Positions 23,546 to 35,064 of a stretch of DNA of 64,000 nucleotides are shown here, piece after piece (within the stretch, counting starts at the first letter, position 1; every line of letters begins with the position of its first letter). The notes under the pieces are model-generated. The model did not search any database, was not told the DNA's origin, and saw only the letters and a list, made by a program, of their open reading frames with translations. The stretch lies in assembly GCA_023897205.1 (NCBI GenBank), contig JAHWDD010000005.1, forward strand, positions 1,116,001-1,180,000. The letters are read 5' to 3'. Made by a program: the position numbers and the translations under genes. This stretch comes from Exophiala sp. HKRS030 (lineage: Eukaryota > Ascomycota > Eurotiomycetes > Chaetothyriales > Herpotrichiellaceae).

Positions 23546-24614
23546 ATTCAGATGGTTGAAAAATTGCACCAGGTGCGAATATTTTGTTAGTGATGATGGA
23601 AGGAAGAAAAAAGCAACAAGATGTAATTAGTCCAAACAGTTGTGATGTACTTGTATATGCTTACCTATGTATAAGCCGCATCGAACCTACAGCCCCGGGG
23701 TGTAAGATTCATTACCGTATCCGTACCTACTGTATATTCAGCCTTGGTTCTTTCAAGCGTCGCCACGACTATATTGTAGACTGTTAGACGAAGGGAGATG
23801 AAGATGGGGCCGGACAAAAATAAACACCTTAAGGAAAATAATTCGCTTGTCTTCCTCGCACGAGTGAATTTTCCAGCAGAGCGTTTCTCTCATGATGTGC
23901 AGATTAAGGCCTTCCAAAAGACCCCAGTCCGTGCGCTGCTTAAGTTAAATCGTAACTTGACGGGGGATCCATCGCAGTGGCCCAGGATACGCTTCCCGGA
24001 ACTTGGGCGACGGGAAGGTCAGTACGAGTACGGAGTACCAACCATGAACAACTACTCCGTACGCTGGACTCCGTAAAATGTGGGAACTCGGACACGGCTT
24101 GGGCGTAACTTAGTCAGGGTCCTTTGCTAATCCAGTCGCCCCCATTGACGCCCATCTGCGCCATGATGCGTTGCCCTCAGGCGTGCCCGCTTTTTCGATG
24201 TAGACAACCGTCGTGTCGAGAGCAGCACAGTGGCTGAACCAAGGTGGTCAGGAGACTACTCCCATGCTCTCAGTGCTAGCATGTCAGCTTCATCTCGTCG
24301 TGGTATTCTCTTTGGGTGAAACACAATAGTAATCCCAATTCCAAAGCAACCTTTCGCCATCTTACCATAGAGAAAACCCCGCCAGCCCAGTGTGTCAGCC
24401 TCAGCCTTTTTTTAGTCGCTAACTTCCTGGCATTGCGGCCAATCCTGCAGGTAATCTTACATCCTTCTACCTGTCTGAGCCAACTCTGTCCAGACTTCGA
24501 TTTGAGGAACCTCTGCGACTTGATCCCCGTCGAAGACGATTTGCCCTGGTTGCGACCCGTCGTATAAGTCACGTCGCTGCACGTTTGCAGCTGACGACCA
24601 CCTTCGCCGGCATC
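23546..24614. other. Intergenic region between the MFS gene and the DUF7053-type gene
   Basis: 1.07 kb. Two exact motifs, TACGGAGTA at 24029 and TACTCCGTA at 24053, face each other 24 bp apart. A possible 5'-leader donor (GCAG|GTAATC) lies near 24450. No gene seen. Confidence 0.55.
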
Positions 24615-25850
24615 ATGATGAAAAAGAAGTCCGTTTATGCCAACATAACCCCGATACCCTCTCACATTCCTCGCCAGTTGGCGATCGATATGCTCCATTC
24701 CCACCGCGAGATCATCGAATTGAACCCCCTTGTGATCGACCTCAGGCCCATCAAAGCCCCGCAGAATGCGCCCGCTGATGAATATTTCTCGACTTGGTAT
24801 GAAATCGACCAGCGCATACAGTTTGTGCCTGGGATTGGCAAGGCCGGGGCCGGGAAGATTTCCTTCAAAGGTTGCTTCCATGACATGCCCTGGGGCTTAC
24901 AGACACACGTCTATCCCCCGATGGGAATAGAGATCCGCAACAAATGGCAAATAAGAGGCAACCAGCCCGGCGAGCCTCCAGAACACAAAGAGTTGGGATC
25001 CGGGGCACCAGCGGAGGGATTATACTTGCGTGAAGACATAGAGATCACATGCAATCGGGCGATGATGCAATTCACCAAAAATGGAATGAAAGAAGCCAGC
25101 AAAGTCATGGTTGACAGATTGGTCAAGAAGGCCGAGTTGATCGACTCGGGCGTCCTCAGTGCCATGATGGAAGACGGGAAACTCAAGACTCTGAATCCGG
25201 CAGACCGGTCGCGAACGTTCCAGCAGTCCGGGCAATACTCTCCAGGCCTGATGTCGCCCGCCACAGCACAGTTCGGCCCCGGTCCCAGATCGCCAGGTTT
25301 CCCTCCTAGCATGGACAGAAACTACGTCCAGTCCGCCAATCAGTCCGCGTACGGGCGACAGTCGCAGTACTACGGCGGCTACGCACAGGACGGGAGACAG
25401 ATACAGAATGCTTCGCATGTGCCGCCCCCACAAGGCCTCGCGATCGAGATGGACGGGAGTTCACAATTCGCGCCACAACAGCACCAGAACCAAAACCTGC
25501 AGCCACCGAATCGCTTCTCGACCGCCGTGTCGGAACTATCAGCAAGCTCACCCCCAGCAAATCAGACGTTGTTCCCCAACGGCAATGCAAGCGATCGGCA
25601 GAGCTATGCAGGCAGCGTGAGCAGCCATCCCACCTCTTACGATCCAGATGGAAGTATGGCGTCTCCAGGACTTGATAAGAGATCTTTTGCAGTTGAATTA
25701 CCTGGTAGTGATAGTGCCGCACCAAATCGCTCAATGACTCCCCAGGGAGGGACGAGTCCAGATCCTAACGGTGTCGGCTTCGCTGGTGGTGGGACACCAG
25801 GTCAACAGTACCGCTACAATCCGCTGGATTATGCGAGAATGTCATCATGA
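24615..25850 (+). CDS. DUF7053-type fungal protein of unknown function
   Basis: Single exon, 411 residues, starting at the first of two adjacent ATGs (24615). The conserved part is residues 1-185. It starts with a threonine/isoleucine strand (SVYANITPIPSHIP), then LLNPLVI-like and TWYEIDQRIQF strands, a GCFHDMPWGLQTHVY motif and a later amphipathic helix. The order recalls fungal DUF7053 proteins, whose fold may be START/SRPBCC-like; that fold assignment is inference. The rest (about 200-411) is Gln/Ser/Pro/Tyr-rich and probably disordered. No signal peptide, membrane span or catalytic motif is seen. A GGA microsatellite starts 18 bp after the stop. The family name is from memory and only moderately sure. 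Confidence 0.78.
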   Translation: MMKKKSVYANITPIPSHIPRQLAIDMLHSHREIIELNPLVIDLRPIKAPQNAPADEYFSTWYEIDQRIQFVPGIGKAGAGKISFKGCFHDMPWGLQTHVYPPMGIEIRNKWQIRGNQPGEPPEHKELGSGAPAEGLYLREDIEITCNRAMMQFTKNGMKEASKVMVDRLVKKAELIDSGVLSAMMEDGKLKTLNPADRSRTFQQSGQYSPGLMSPATAQFGPGPRSPGFPPSMDRNYVQSANQSAYGRQSQYYGGYAQDGRQIQNASHVPPPQGLAIEMDGSSQFAPQQHQNQNLQPPNRFSTAVSELSASSPPANQTLFPNGNASDRQSYAGSVSSHPTSYDPDGSMASPGLDKRSFAVELPGSDSAAPNRSMTPQGGTSPDPNGVGFAGGGTPGQQYRYNPLDYARMSS

Positions 25851-26707
25851 TGATGACGATGATGATGGGAGGAGGAGGAGGAGGAGGAGGAGGAGGAGGA
25901 GGAGGAGCAACATCACGGGAAAAGATCGGTCTCAACGATTCTCTTTTGTCTTGATTTCTCGCTCGTGGCATCTATGTATAATCTACCTGTTCTTATATTC
26001 CCTCTTCGTATATATTTTCATCTCAAGCGTTAATTAGGTCGTAAGGGGAGTCGAGACCTACTATCTCCCAGCACGTACACTACACTGAGGTATGTCAACT
26101 CCAGACTCACGTGATCATGCTTGCGAGATCCTTGGGTCAATCGGCAGGAACTCTTGAGTGTCGTTTCATGCATAGCACCGGATCCTTCCGTGACCACAAA
26201 ACAAATCAATATCTGTACAGCACTGCTCAATGTTGGATCTTGCTGTTTCGTGAAAGTCTCGTTGCCTCATTGATTGTTTTGAGCACGATGTCTACTAACA
26301 GCAGCACTAAGCAGGTTCAAGGATGACAAGATGTGTTCTGAATCAGCCTCGTTTCATTCCGAGGCGGCTATGCAGGCCAATGAAAATGGCCACTCTTGCA
26401 CAGCCTGAGACTGGTTGTTTGCTCCAAAAGCCCACGCTATATGAGCGCGCACGCCTCATGGCTGCCCAGGTTTTGGCCAGAGGTTCGTTTCTCTTGAGAA
26501 GGCGTCTTCAGTAGATGCAGATGTGTTTGTCTGTGGCTGTTTCTTCAATGCTCACACCATAGTACAACGGCACCGACTCCGACGATTAAGACACGCTCCG
26601 TATATTTCAACATATCCATCAAGGCATTGAAGTGGCCGAGGGAAGCTTTGAACGACTGCCACGAAGAAATCGTCCCGCCGACCGAAAAGCCACGGGTGGT
26701 CGAAATC
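25851..26707. other. Intergenic region upstream of the NLR gene
   Basis: 857 bp holding the GGA tract and the NLR promoter. A TCACGTGA palindrome lies near 26107. The 63-codon frame at 26323-26514 has no recognisable feature. Confidence 0.5.
25868..25907. repeat. (GGA)13 microsatellite
   Basis: A perfect 39-40 bp GGA tract in the probable 3' UTR of the DUF7053-type gene, preceded by a GAT-rich stretch. As transcribed it is purine-rich and could form a G-quadruplex-like structure; only the repeat is directly seen. Confidence 0.95.
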
Positions 26708-29700
26708 ATGCTTGATCCTGTTACTTCTTTGGCGCTCGCCTGCAATATCTTCCAACTTGTGGAACAAGGCATTGAGGCCATCGTTGCGTGCAAGGAAATA
26801 TACAAGAGAGGCTCGCTGGATACAAACAAGGAGGTTGAAAAATATGCTCAAAGTATCTCTATTGCAAATAAAGAGTTGGAGACAATTTTGAACATGCAGC
26901 AAGATGCCAGGGCTCTTCGTGCAAGAAAGCTTCAAGGGATCGCCACGGATGCTTACGCTACCGTGGACGAACTCAAAAAGGTCTTGAACAACTTGAAACT
27001 GTCTAAGAGCCAGTGGAAAGGTGCTTTTAAGACCTCTTTGAGATCAATCATCAGTAAAGGTACCATTGATCGGCTACGCGCCAAGTTGGAACAACAAGAT
27101 GCAGCATTACGTTCGGCGCTCCTGAAAGAACAGTAGTAAGTCAGACCTCCGCTCTTCCAGTTACCATACGTGGATAGCAGAGGTATTCGAAGGTGAATTT
27201 TCCCAATCGCTTTGACATTATTAGACATTCCCTTCAATGGCAAGTCGAGGCTTGCCCTCTAGGGTGGCTGATGCTGACATTTCCCAGTATTAAAACTTTC
27301 GAAGATGAAAGTGTCAGACGGAGCCGGTTTGAAACACTTTCTGACGGCCAGAAAGACATTATCGCACAGGTCTTGCGCCGTCTATCACTAGCTTCTGATG
27401 CTTCGCTGGCAGCAACCAAGGCTTCGGAAGTTGCCATAACAGCGCGTCTTGATCAACAGGATATGCAGCTCGGTAAAAGCGAAGCCACCATCATGAATCG
27501 ATTTGATGCTCAAGATGCTCTCATGGAGACACATCATGCGAAGACTACTGATCTGCATGATCATGTGCGAGAGTCCGCCTGGAGAAAGCTTCTTGATGCC
27601 TTGGCATATTCTGAGATGAACGAACGTCGAAACATGATCGAAAAGCGTGTCCGGGATTTTGGAGAGACCTACACGTGGATCTTCAAGTGCCCAGCCTGCG
27701 TCCATCATTCACCCCATGACGCTTGCATGCCATCGAACTTCGTGCAATGGCTCTACGGTAGCACTAAAATCTTCTGGATCAGTGGAAAGCCAGGGTCTGG
27801 GAAAAGTCAGCTAATGGACTTCATTTACCTGAGTCTTAATTCCAATGGGCCAACTTTCGTGCCTTTGGAAGAATGGGAAAGGCCTAAACCAGTTCACGTT
27901 TTAGATTTTTGGTTTTTCAAACCAGCAACAAGTGTATTGCTTAAGACAAATCAAGGCTTCTGGAGATCCTTGTGCTTTCAAATTCTTGACAAGGATAAAG
28001 GCCTCGTGCAGAAGGTCGACCATACTGGGACAAATATGGCCCCAGAGTCGCTCAAATCTTCTCTTCGATCATCGGGCACCACTTTTCGTTCTTGGACCGA
28101 CCGGGAGCTGTCATCCTGGTTGACTTATTTGCTTTCCGTCTCTGAGCATAATTATCTTCTCTTGTTAGACGGACTCGATGAAAACACAGACGACCACGAA
28201 GGCCTGCTTGAAACCATCCATTGCCTCGCACGCAATTCAGGAAACATCAAAATATGCTGTTCGAGTCGCCCCGAACCTCTTTTTGTGCAAAGTCTTGGGC
28301 ATTGTCCGATGTTGAGGCTACAAGATCTAAACTTTGCTGACATTGAATCATACTGCAGCAAACGACTCGACAACACTCGAGCTGCAGCGCACGCCTCTGA
28401 TATCGCCATGCGAGCAGAGGGGGTCTTCTTATGGGCGTACCTGGTGGCAGAAGACCTAAGGCGAGGATCTCTCCAGGGCGACAGTGACAAAGACCTCGGG
28501 CAACGTCTGAGCGACACTCCGACTGAAATGAACGATTTATTCGAGTTTATGCTGAAACGCCAGGACAGGTTTTACCTCAAGCACCCCAAGCCTTACCTTC
28601 CTCTGTTAGATGCCGCAGTGCAGATCAGTGCATACCCAAGCTTACTTCAGTTGCTTCTGGCTTCAAGAGAGCTTGATGTAATTAGCTCTCAAGTTATAAA
28701 TGGGCCTGACACCGAACTTCTTACGGAACTGGACGAATCGGCCCGAAATTTGGAAACCAACGTCGTTGCAAATTGTGCCGGACTTGTCGAAATTGAACGA
28801 GACCTGGACCGAATGGAAGCCGTCTATGAACATTTGGTTGAGGCAAGTGGTGTAGGGCTTAAATTCATCCATCGATGTGTCCAAGATTTTCTACTCGAGA
28901 GCGAAGTGGGTGCACATTTCCTTCAGTCTTGTAACGTACCCAGAGAAGATGCCACCAAACGACTGATGACAGCTTCTGCTCTTGGTTACATCCTGAGCAC
29001 AAAATCTATATTTTTCGCAGAAGCTTTGGACTATGCTGAGCACATTGTCCCAGAGTCGTGGACGCCGTCAGAGACCAATATTCTAGATTCTCTTTTCTCA
29101 GCCATGTACTCACGCCTAAAAGCAGGACAGGAAGAGGCCGATAGCTCGATATTGTTAGAGTGCCCTCAGCTTTCGGAGATGGAGAATTTGGCTTTCGGAC
29201 ACGCCGCATATCGCAGAATGATCCCTTACCTTCAAGCAAAGATGGCAGTAACCGATCTGGAGAAAACAACTCCTGCCGCAGGTCTCATCGTCTCTGCCAT
29301 TGTTCGCCACCACTCTGAGCTGAGTGACGACATGGCCAAGATGCTTCAACCGTACATCTCCTGGACGCAATACATTTCCCTTCGTTACTTTGTGGACCAT
29401 AAAGGGCCTCTGATTCCGGTTTCTCTACCACTATGGCAACACTACTTTATTGGCCGGTTGAACACTAAAGAATGTTTCCACGACGGCTTTAGAGCCAAGT
29501 CACGTAACAACTGTCTTGATCTCGACATAAGATCCATACTTCTGGACAACAGCAACTGCTCTCGCCCCGCCATGTCCGCTTTTTTCATAGCCGCCCCGTA
29601 CGGGGAATTTCTTCCGGACCCCGGGAACAAGGACGCAGATGAATCGCTACTTCATTATGAGGCTTTCAAAGGCAAAATGACTGTGCCCGAGTCTGGGGGG

Positions 29701-30141
29701 TTCGACTGGCGATTGGTCAACTTCAAGCAATATTCCCCGGAAGGGCTTCGTCGCTTTGTCAAGATTCAGCCGAAAATGGAGGATTCGCCGCAGTACGACG
29801 AATTCAGAGAGGGATACGCTGTTGTTGGAGCCGACGAACAAGCATACTATGAATATACGACGAACATCCTGAACGATAATATCCCCATCTTGTCTCCAGC
29901 TGAAATTGCAGACGTAATATGTATTGGCATGAGGTACTTGTTCTCAAACGGTCGATTTCGCCATGCAACCTGGGATGCCCTGGAACAATGGCTGAAATGC
30001 ATAAGTAATGGCAAATTTAGCGAAGATTTCAGCTCTGAACGAGACCCTGTTTTGCTGAAAATCCTCAAACGCGAGTCTGATAAGACACTCTCCGGGTCCC
30101 CGACGGACTTTGGCAATAAACAGATGAAGCACGACCTCTAA
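26708..30141 (+). CDS. NACHT-domain NLR-like (STAND) protein
   Basis: Two exons, 26708-27135 and 27288-30141, give 1093 residues; the 152-bp intron (GTAAGT...CCCAG, phase 2) joins KEQ to YIKTFEDE. The N-terminal 130 residues start LDPVTSLALACNIFQLVEQG, like the all-helical HeLo/SesA-type effector domains of fungal NLRs. A helical linker follows, then a NACHT NTPase with Walker A GKPGSGKS near 308 and Walker B LLLLDGLDEN near 437. A GSSRPEP-type motif (CSSRPEP) follows. After the NTPase comes a helical segment like the DUF7791 region of other fungal NLRs, then about 450 residues with no recognisable repeats, so WD40, ankyrin or TPR sensors are not evident. Such proteins act in heterokaryon incompatibility or immune-like responses. 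Frequent A/T third positions contrast with neighbours. Confidence 0.88.
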
Positions 30142-31340
30142 GGAATCCGGAACCTGATCGCTATCAAGGAGGTCTGGAGGCGTGCAGATGATGACGAGAC
30201 GAAATGATATTATCACCAACCCAACACCCTTGCACCATCCAAAGCCGGGACATATGGCAATACTCTGTAGATATCCAAGATCAGGCTCCAGAGTTCCAAC
30301 TCGCATATCTACTGTACAATACTTGAAAAGGCCAGTAGTAGCTATCTTTGTCGAGGCAAGGATTGTCGTCGAATGTAAATCCATATTATCGACCCTTAGA
30401 AAGGCTTTATTGGTACGGAGTACGAAGTATGGGCAATTATTCGAATCCGAATGTACGAGGACGAGTATTGCAGAGTAAGGTGTTTTGGCTCAGTTCTTAG
30501 TTGCAACATCAAATTTGTTTTCCTCCTCCTCTCGTTGTCCATCTCTCCTCTCGAAACGAGAACACAACGAGCTATATACACCTTACACGGCGACCGCCAA
30601 GTGGTGTTATGTTGATGGCTAGTAATGATCATGATTATACAAAACTTTGCGCCTACTCCCTCACTCCCTCTCTCTCCAGAACATCAAAAACATCCTGCTC
30701 CGAGGACTGAAATTCGTCCTCGTCCTCCCCATTCTGGTATTCTATCGTCCTGCTGAGATTCTCAAAGCTTGCGACAGAGAAATAATAATAAAAGGACGGG
30801 ACCGTCTCGAAGTAGGAATTTGAAAAGTTGTCAAGTAAGAAAAAGAAATTGATTTGATGTGATGTCGATAAACTCTTAACGACGGGTTTTTGGGTGATGA
30901 CAAAAAGAGATCTTGTAGAGAGACTGATCGTGAAATCATGACGATGATGATAAGGAGGTTGTCCGTTCACCCACGGGGTGTTTGCGAGGGGTGTAGTATG
31001 ACGTGTTTGAAATTTTGCCTTTCTGATACAGGATGGTACCGTCGCCGTCGATGGGGGGTGGGGTGCTAGAGGTTGGAGGTTTCGAGGTATTCGAGAGATA
31101 TTGCCCGGTCGACCATGGTGAGGTGAGTGGTGAGAGATGGTGCTCTTGAGGTGGCCGATTCCGTACCTAACAGCGAACAGGGGATATGGTCGATGTGGTA
31201 GGTATCGATGCTTGAAGTGGCTGGTGGTATCGGGTGTCTAGGAGGAAAAGGTGACCAGTCATGTAGAAGAATGCCTGTCGCGCGATTACAGTTGATGCCG
31301 GTCTTTGAATTAGGTAACTTGTCGGAAACACGTTTAGTAT
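30142..31340. other. 3' region between converging NLR and pseudoprotease genes
   Basis: 1.2 kb. One TACGGAGTA motif at 30414. A 105-codon minus-strand frame (30653-30970) ends in an acidic, hydrophilic stretch, but it has no splice partner and I do not call it. No other signal seen. Confidence 0.5.
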
Positions 31341-33076
31341 CTATCGAGTATCCCATGATTGAGCGGGCATCTCAAATGGTCGGTCCATAGTGTGGGAGTT
31401 TGGGTTTGGAGATGTCGAGTCCGTTACGGTCTGGGTCTGTGTTTTCGCATAGTCAGCAACCTGAAGAAAAATATCACAAGCATAGAGAGATGCTGAGAGA
31501 CAAAGGGGAATGCGCAAGAAAAAAAAAATCCAACACTTACGTCGCTGGCCTGGCTCGAGAGCCACTGGTTCACATTGACATTGCCGACTTTTTGATTGTT
31601 GCCCAATTCGCTTGGGACCTCGGTGGGACTCATGGCGGTCCAGTGAGAATGTCTGTCTGCCACGCTGCCCGTGTATTGAGACATGCCGGTCTCGCCGCCT
31701 CCGCCATTCCCAGCCTGTGCAGGTTGTGCGGCTGCGTTGCGGCGTCGTCGACTACGGTAGAAGAGTAGGGCCAGACCGCCGAGGATGGCGATGAGACCGA
31801 GCACACCACCCACCACACCACCGACGATGGCTCCGGTGTTGTTTCCGCCACCTCCTCCACCGCCGTGCGACGCAGAGCCGGTGGACGAAGAGCCGCGTAT
31901 GGCGCCGGTGGCGGTGATGCTCGACGTGGCGGAAGCGGTGACACTGACCTTGGGGTCGCAGGACGCTTGCAGCGAGTAGCCGCCTCCCGAGGCCTTGAAG
32001 TCGGTGCGGATGGCGGGGGCCATCTTGAACTGCTGACGCTTGTAGTCGCCGATGATGTAGTTCATGGTGAGAAAAGGCATCCCCCAGTTCATCACGTACC
32101 CGTCGTTGGTCGAGTTCATTATGGTCGGGATCAGGTACGTGTCGTTGACGATCGAGTACTTGCCTTCGTCGTCGTACTGGCGGGGCAGGTAGAACAGTTC
32201 CTCCGTCGGGATGGTGGTCTTGTACCCATTCTGTAGGGTGACGGTCACGTTGCCCGTGGGTGGATTGGAGGTGGGATACTGGAGGTAGCCCGACGTTTCG
32301 TTGTAGGCGCCATTGCTGGCCTTTTGGAAGTTCTCCCAGACGTTTTGGGGGACGTTCAGGACCCGCTCGGAGGATTGCAAGTTGATCTGTAGTGTTTGGG
32401 AGGAGTTGTCGAACAGGTTATGGTTGCCCGTGTTGTCTTCGTACTCGATACCGGTGACCAAGACGCAGAATTCGCACTTCTCTTGTGACTTGAAAGTCGT
32501 CAGGTCCCCACTGATTCGGGTGGTGTCGTAGCCGCCGAGCACCACTGCGCCGTCGACTGGGTGATTTATAGATCGGCTGCCTGCCCAGATACCGAAGACC
32601 GTAGATGGGATCGCTCCGGAATCGACTGCGATCTTGAGGAGATCTGAATTCGTGCCCAAAGGTAGCACGCCTTGTCCGCCGTATCCCGGCTGGTCATACA
32701 TGGATGGGTAACCCCTGATCGAAGCATTTCCGATGGTAAGAGCGTCGTTGAAGTGGACGAAAGACAGCTGATTGGGGTTCTCAGCGTCTGTGCCGTTCCA
32801 TTGAGCAGCTGCAACCTGTGTAAAAGTGCTCGATTTGGCGTAGTCGAAGACACCTCCATATAAACCGGAACAAGTGTCGTTGTACTCTGGTGCGCAGTTC
32901 TCTCGGTTGACGACGTAAAGGTTCTCGTCGGTGGTACTCGGTCGGAGCGAGACTATCTGGGGAGGTGTGCCCATGGAAATCTGAACTCCTCGATTGATGG
33001 CCTTTTGATCCGTCGTGACAGTGACATTTGACCACGAGAGATACATTGGCGGGGCGCCATTCTGACAATCCGACAT
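31341..33076 (-). CDS. Membrane-anchored pepsin-fold protein lacking catalytic aspartates
   Basis: Two exons, 33076-31541 and 31460-31341, give 551 residues. The ectodomain resembles family A1 aspartic proteases: MGTPPQ opens the N-lobe, GAVVLGGYDTTRISG is the usual mid-domain strand, and MPFLTMNYIIGDY sits where the C-lobe ends. The segments that should carry DTG/DSG read RPSTTDENLYV and NLQSSERVLNVP, so neither catalytic aspartate is in place. Ser/Gly-rich residues lead to a transmembrane helix (GAIVGGVVGGVLGLIAILGG, near 430) and an Arg-rich cytoplasmic tail. N-x-T/S sites are frequent. The start at ATG 33076 gives no clear signal peptide, though the C-terminal helix and glycosylation sites imply secretion, so a 5' exon may be missing. 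A sensor or binding role is possible; function unknown. Confidence 0.8.
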
Positions 33077-35064
33077 GGTGACAGACTGTCGCTGGCCAAA
33101 CGCTCGAAGCTTTCGTCGCAAGATCTAGTGTCAGAGGTTTGGGTTGTTGAGATAGGCGAAAGGGAATCTGAAGCAAGAAAAGATCTCAAATCAAAAAGCT
33201 CAAACGCAGAAAGTCAGAAGTACACGAGGGACGGGGAGGGGACGGGGGACGAGAGAAATCCGTCTCGAACCCCCAAGACATCTTCCCTACCTTTGCTCAG
33301 GATTTGGGCTGGAAGGGACATGCAGTAGCGAAAGTTCTCCATATCCGAGAGACGATGGCTGTATGTAGAAAAGTGTTATGAGATTAAGGCTGAACCAGCG
33401 GGCGGTAGGATTTTGGCGTCATGGTGCTAGCATGGATGACCGTGGGCCGACCTTGAGCAAGGCTGGTCCGTGTAGCTCGCCCCGAGCAAATTCCCATGCC
33501 CTACGGAGTTCGGAGTGCTCGTATTCAAGCCTTCCTGTGCTCCGATGCTGTGGCCCAGGCCCGTTTGTGCAACGAAGCATCATTGCCCTTGGAGGAGCGA
33601 GAAACTAGGACTGATTTTTTCCCGTGTCACACAAAGTGAAGCTCATGATCTTCCATCGGCGCTCTGGAAGCACACTCCTCAGGCTATCCCATGGTCCTGG
33701 GAAAGAGGAAGAACCGGTGTATGACGGACTGTTTAGAAGCTGTGGAGGCAAGTGACTGATCAGGGTCCCAAGAACGAGGGAAAAGCGAATGACATTAACA
33801 AGCCTGTATCCACAAGAAACCCAAGCTGTGGAAGCGGAATGTTCAAAATTCGACGGCTGAGGTTGGCATTCAGGCCTCCCGTCGAAATAGCAAGAACCGG
33901 AGATCTCTGGGCGAATAGTAGCACGGTGGACCGACGATCTCATTTCACGATTGGATCGCTTGTGGACGTTGGAAGAAGTCAATTTCAACCCATCGTCGTG
34001 AAAAGGGGGCCGAGGCCGGAGAATGAAAAGTCGAATGGCAACTAGTTGAACAGCCACATGGTGATAGTGTGAGCAGAATCCATGACATTGAGTTTCGATG
34101 AAACAGCCACCAAATGTACCGGGGTGATCAAAGAAATTGGGCAGAAGGACAACGACAGGACTTTTGCATATCACATACTCCATACGGATGCCAAAGAGAT
34201 CAACACAAACAGATACACGTCGTCACCACTAAATTTCACCGTGTCAGTACTGATACGAGTACGAGTGCGAGTACCGAGAGCCAAGAAGCTATTGAGGCTG
34301 AACTTCGGACATGGAGTTTCTTCTCCCCGAACCGCTGTCACGTTTTCCCGCTCCGAGAGAGACATTGACCTCACGTGGTATGCAAAGTCTTCCCGTCTCA
34401 GAGCTTCATCCATTCATCCGTCCAATCTCTAGACAAGATCGTTGCTATGGACTGTCATCATGTATCAAAAGAAACTATATCCAGCCCTTCTATAAGGCTG
34501 AGATCAAGTGAGGAGTTCAGACATGTTCGTAGATGTCTTTACTTTACACAGCATTCCTTCTAAGTATACCCATGTATTGATCTAAATGTTCACAATCATA
34601 TGGAGATGAAAATGATTGCTTGCTCACCAAAAAGGGTCTCAAGAATACAAATCCAATAAAGACTGCCCTTCTCAGTGCATTGTACGTGAATTCCCTATCA
34701 TCATCGACCGGTCATCAGCCAAGTCATCATGAAGCAGAAGACAGGGGATATCAAGGCAAGGTAGGCCAATTCAATACTCACGATGGCGACCGTGCTCAAC
34801 CAGTCGTCGTTACAGATACCTCTCACGGTCCATAAAGACATTCAAACCCCCAATAGGTACCAGGTTCACATTGAATCATTTTCGTGTTTTCCCGTCCGCC
34901 GGTGAGGTGCTTTGGACGGCGGACTCATTGACTGCGGTGCAAGTAAGATCCTTTGCAACAACAACCCTTCCAAAAACACACGCAGGCACTTTCTTCGTCT
35001 TCATCTACACCAGCCTTCTCATTTGCGTCATTCCATCATCAAACCTCAATCCATCTGTTTCAGG
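33077..35064. other. 2 kb divergent upstream region
   Basis: Between the starts of the pseudoprotease (-) and the APH-like kinase (+). A 5'-UTR intron for the kinase is plausible at 34943-35063 (GTAAGA...TTTCAG just before the ATG). A 192-codon minus-strand ATG frame (33605-34183) has no recognisable feature and is not called. On the minus strand, a GTAGGG...CTTCAG pair (33286 to about 33183) could be a 5' leader intron of the pseudoprotease. Confidence 0.5.

Noticed and set aside
33605..34183. 192-codon minus-strand ATG frame in a divergent promoter
   Set aside because: No motif, membrane segment or signal peptide, and low-quality composition. It may be real, but I cannot support it.
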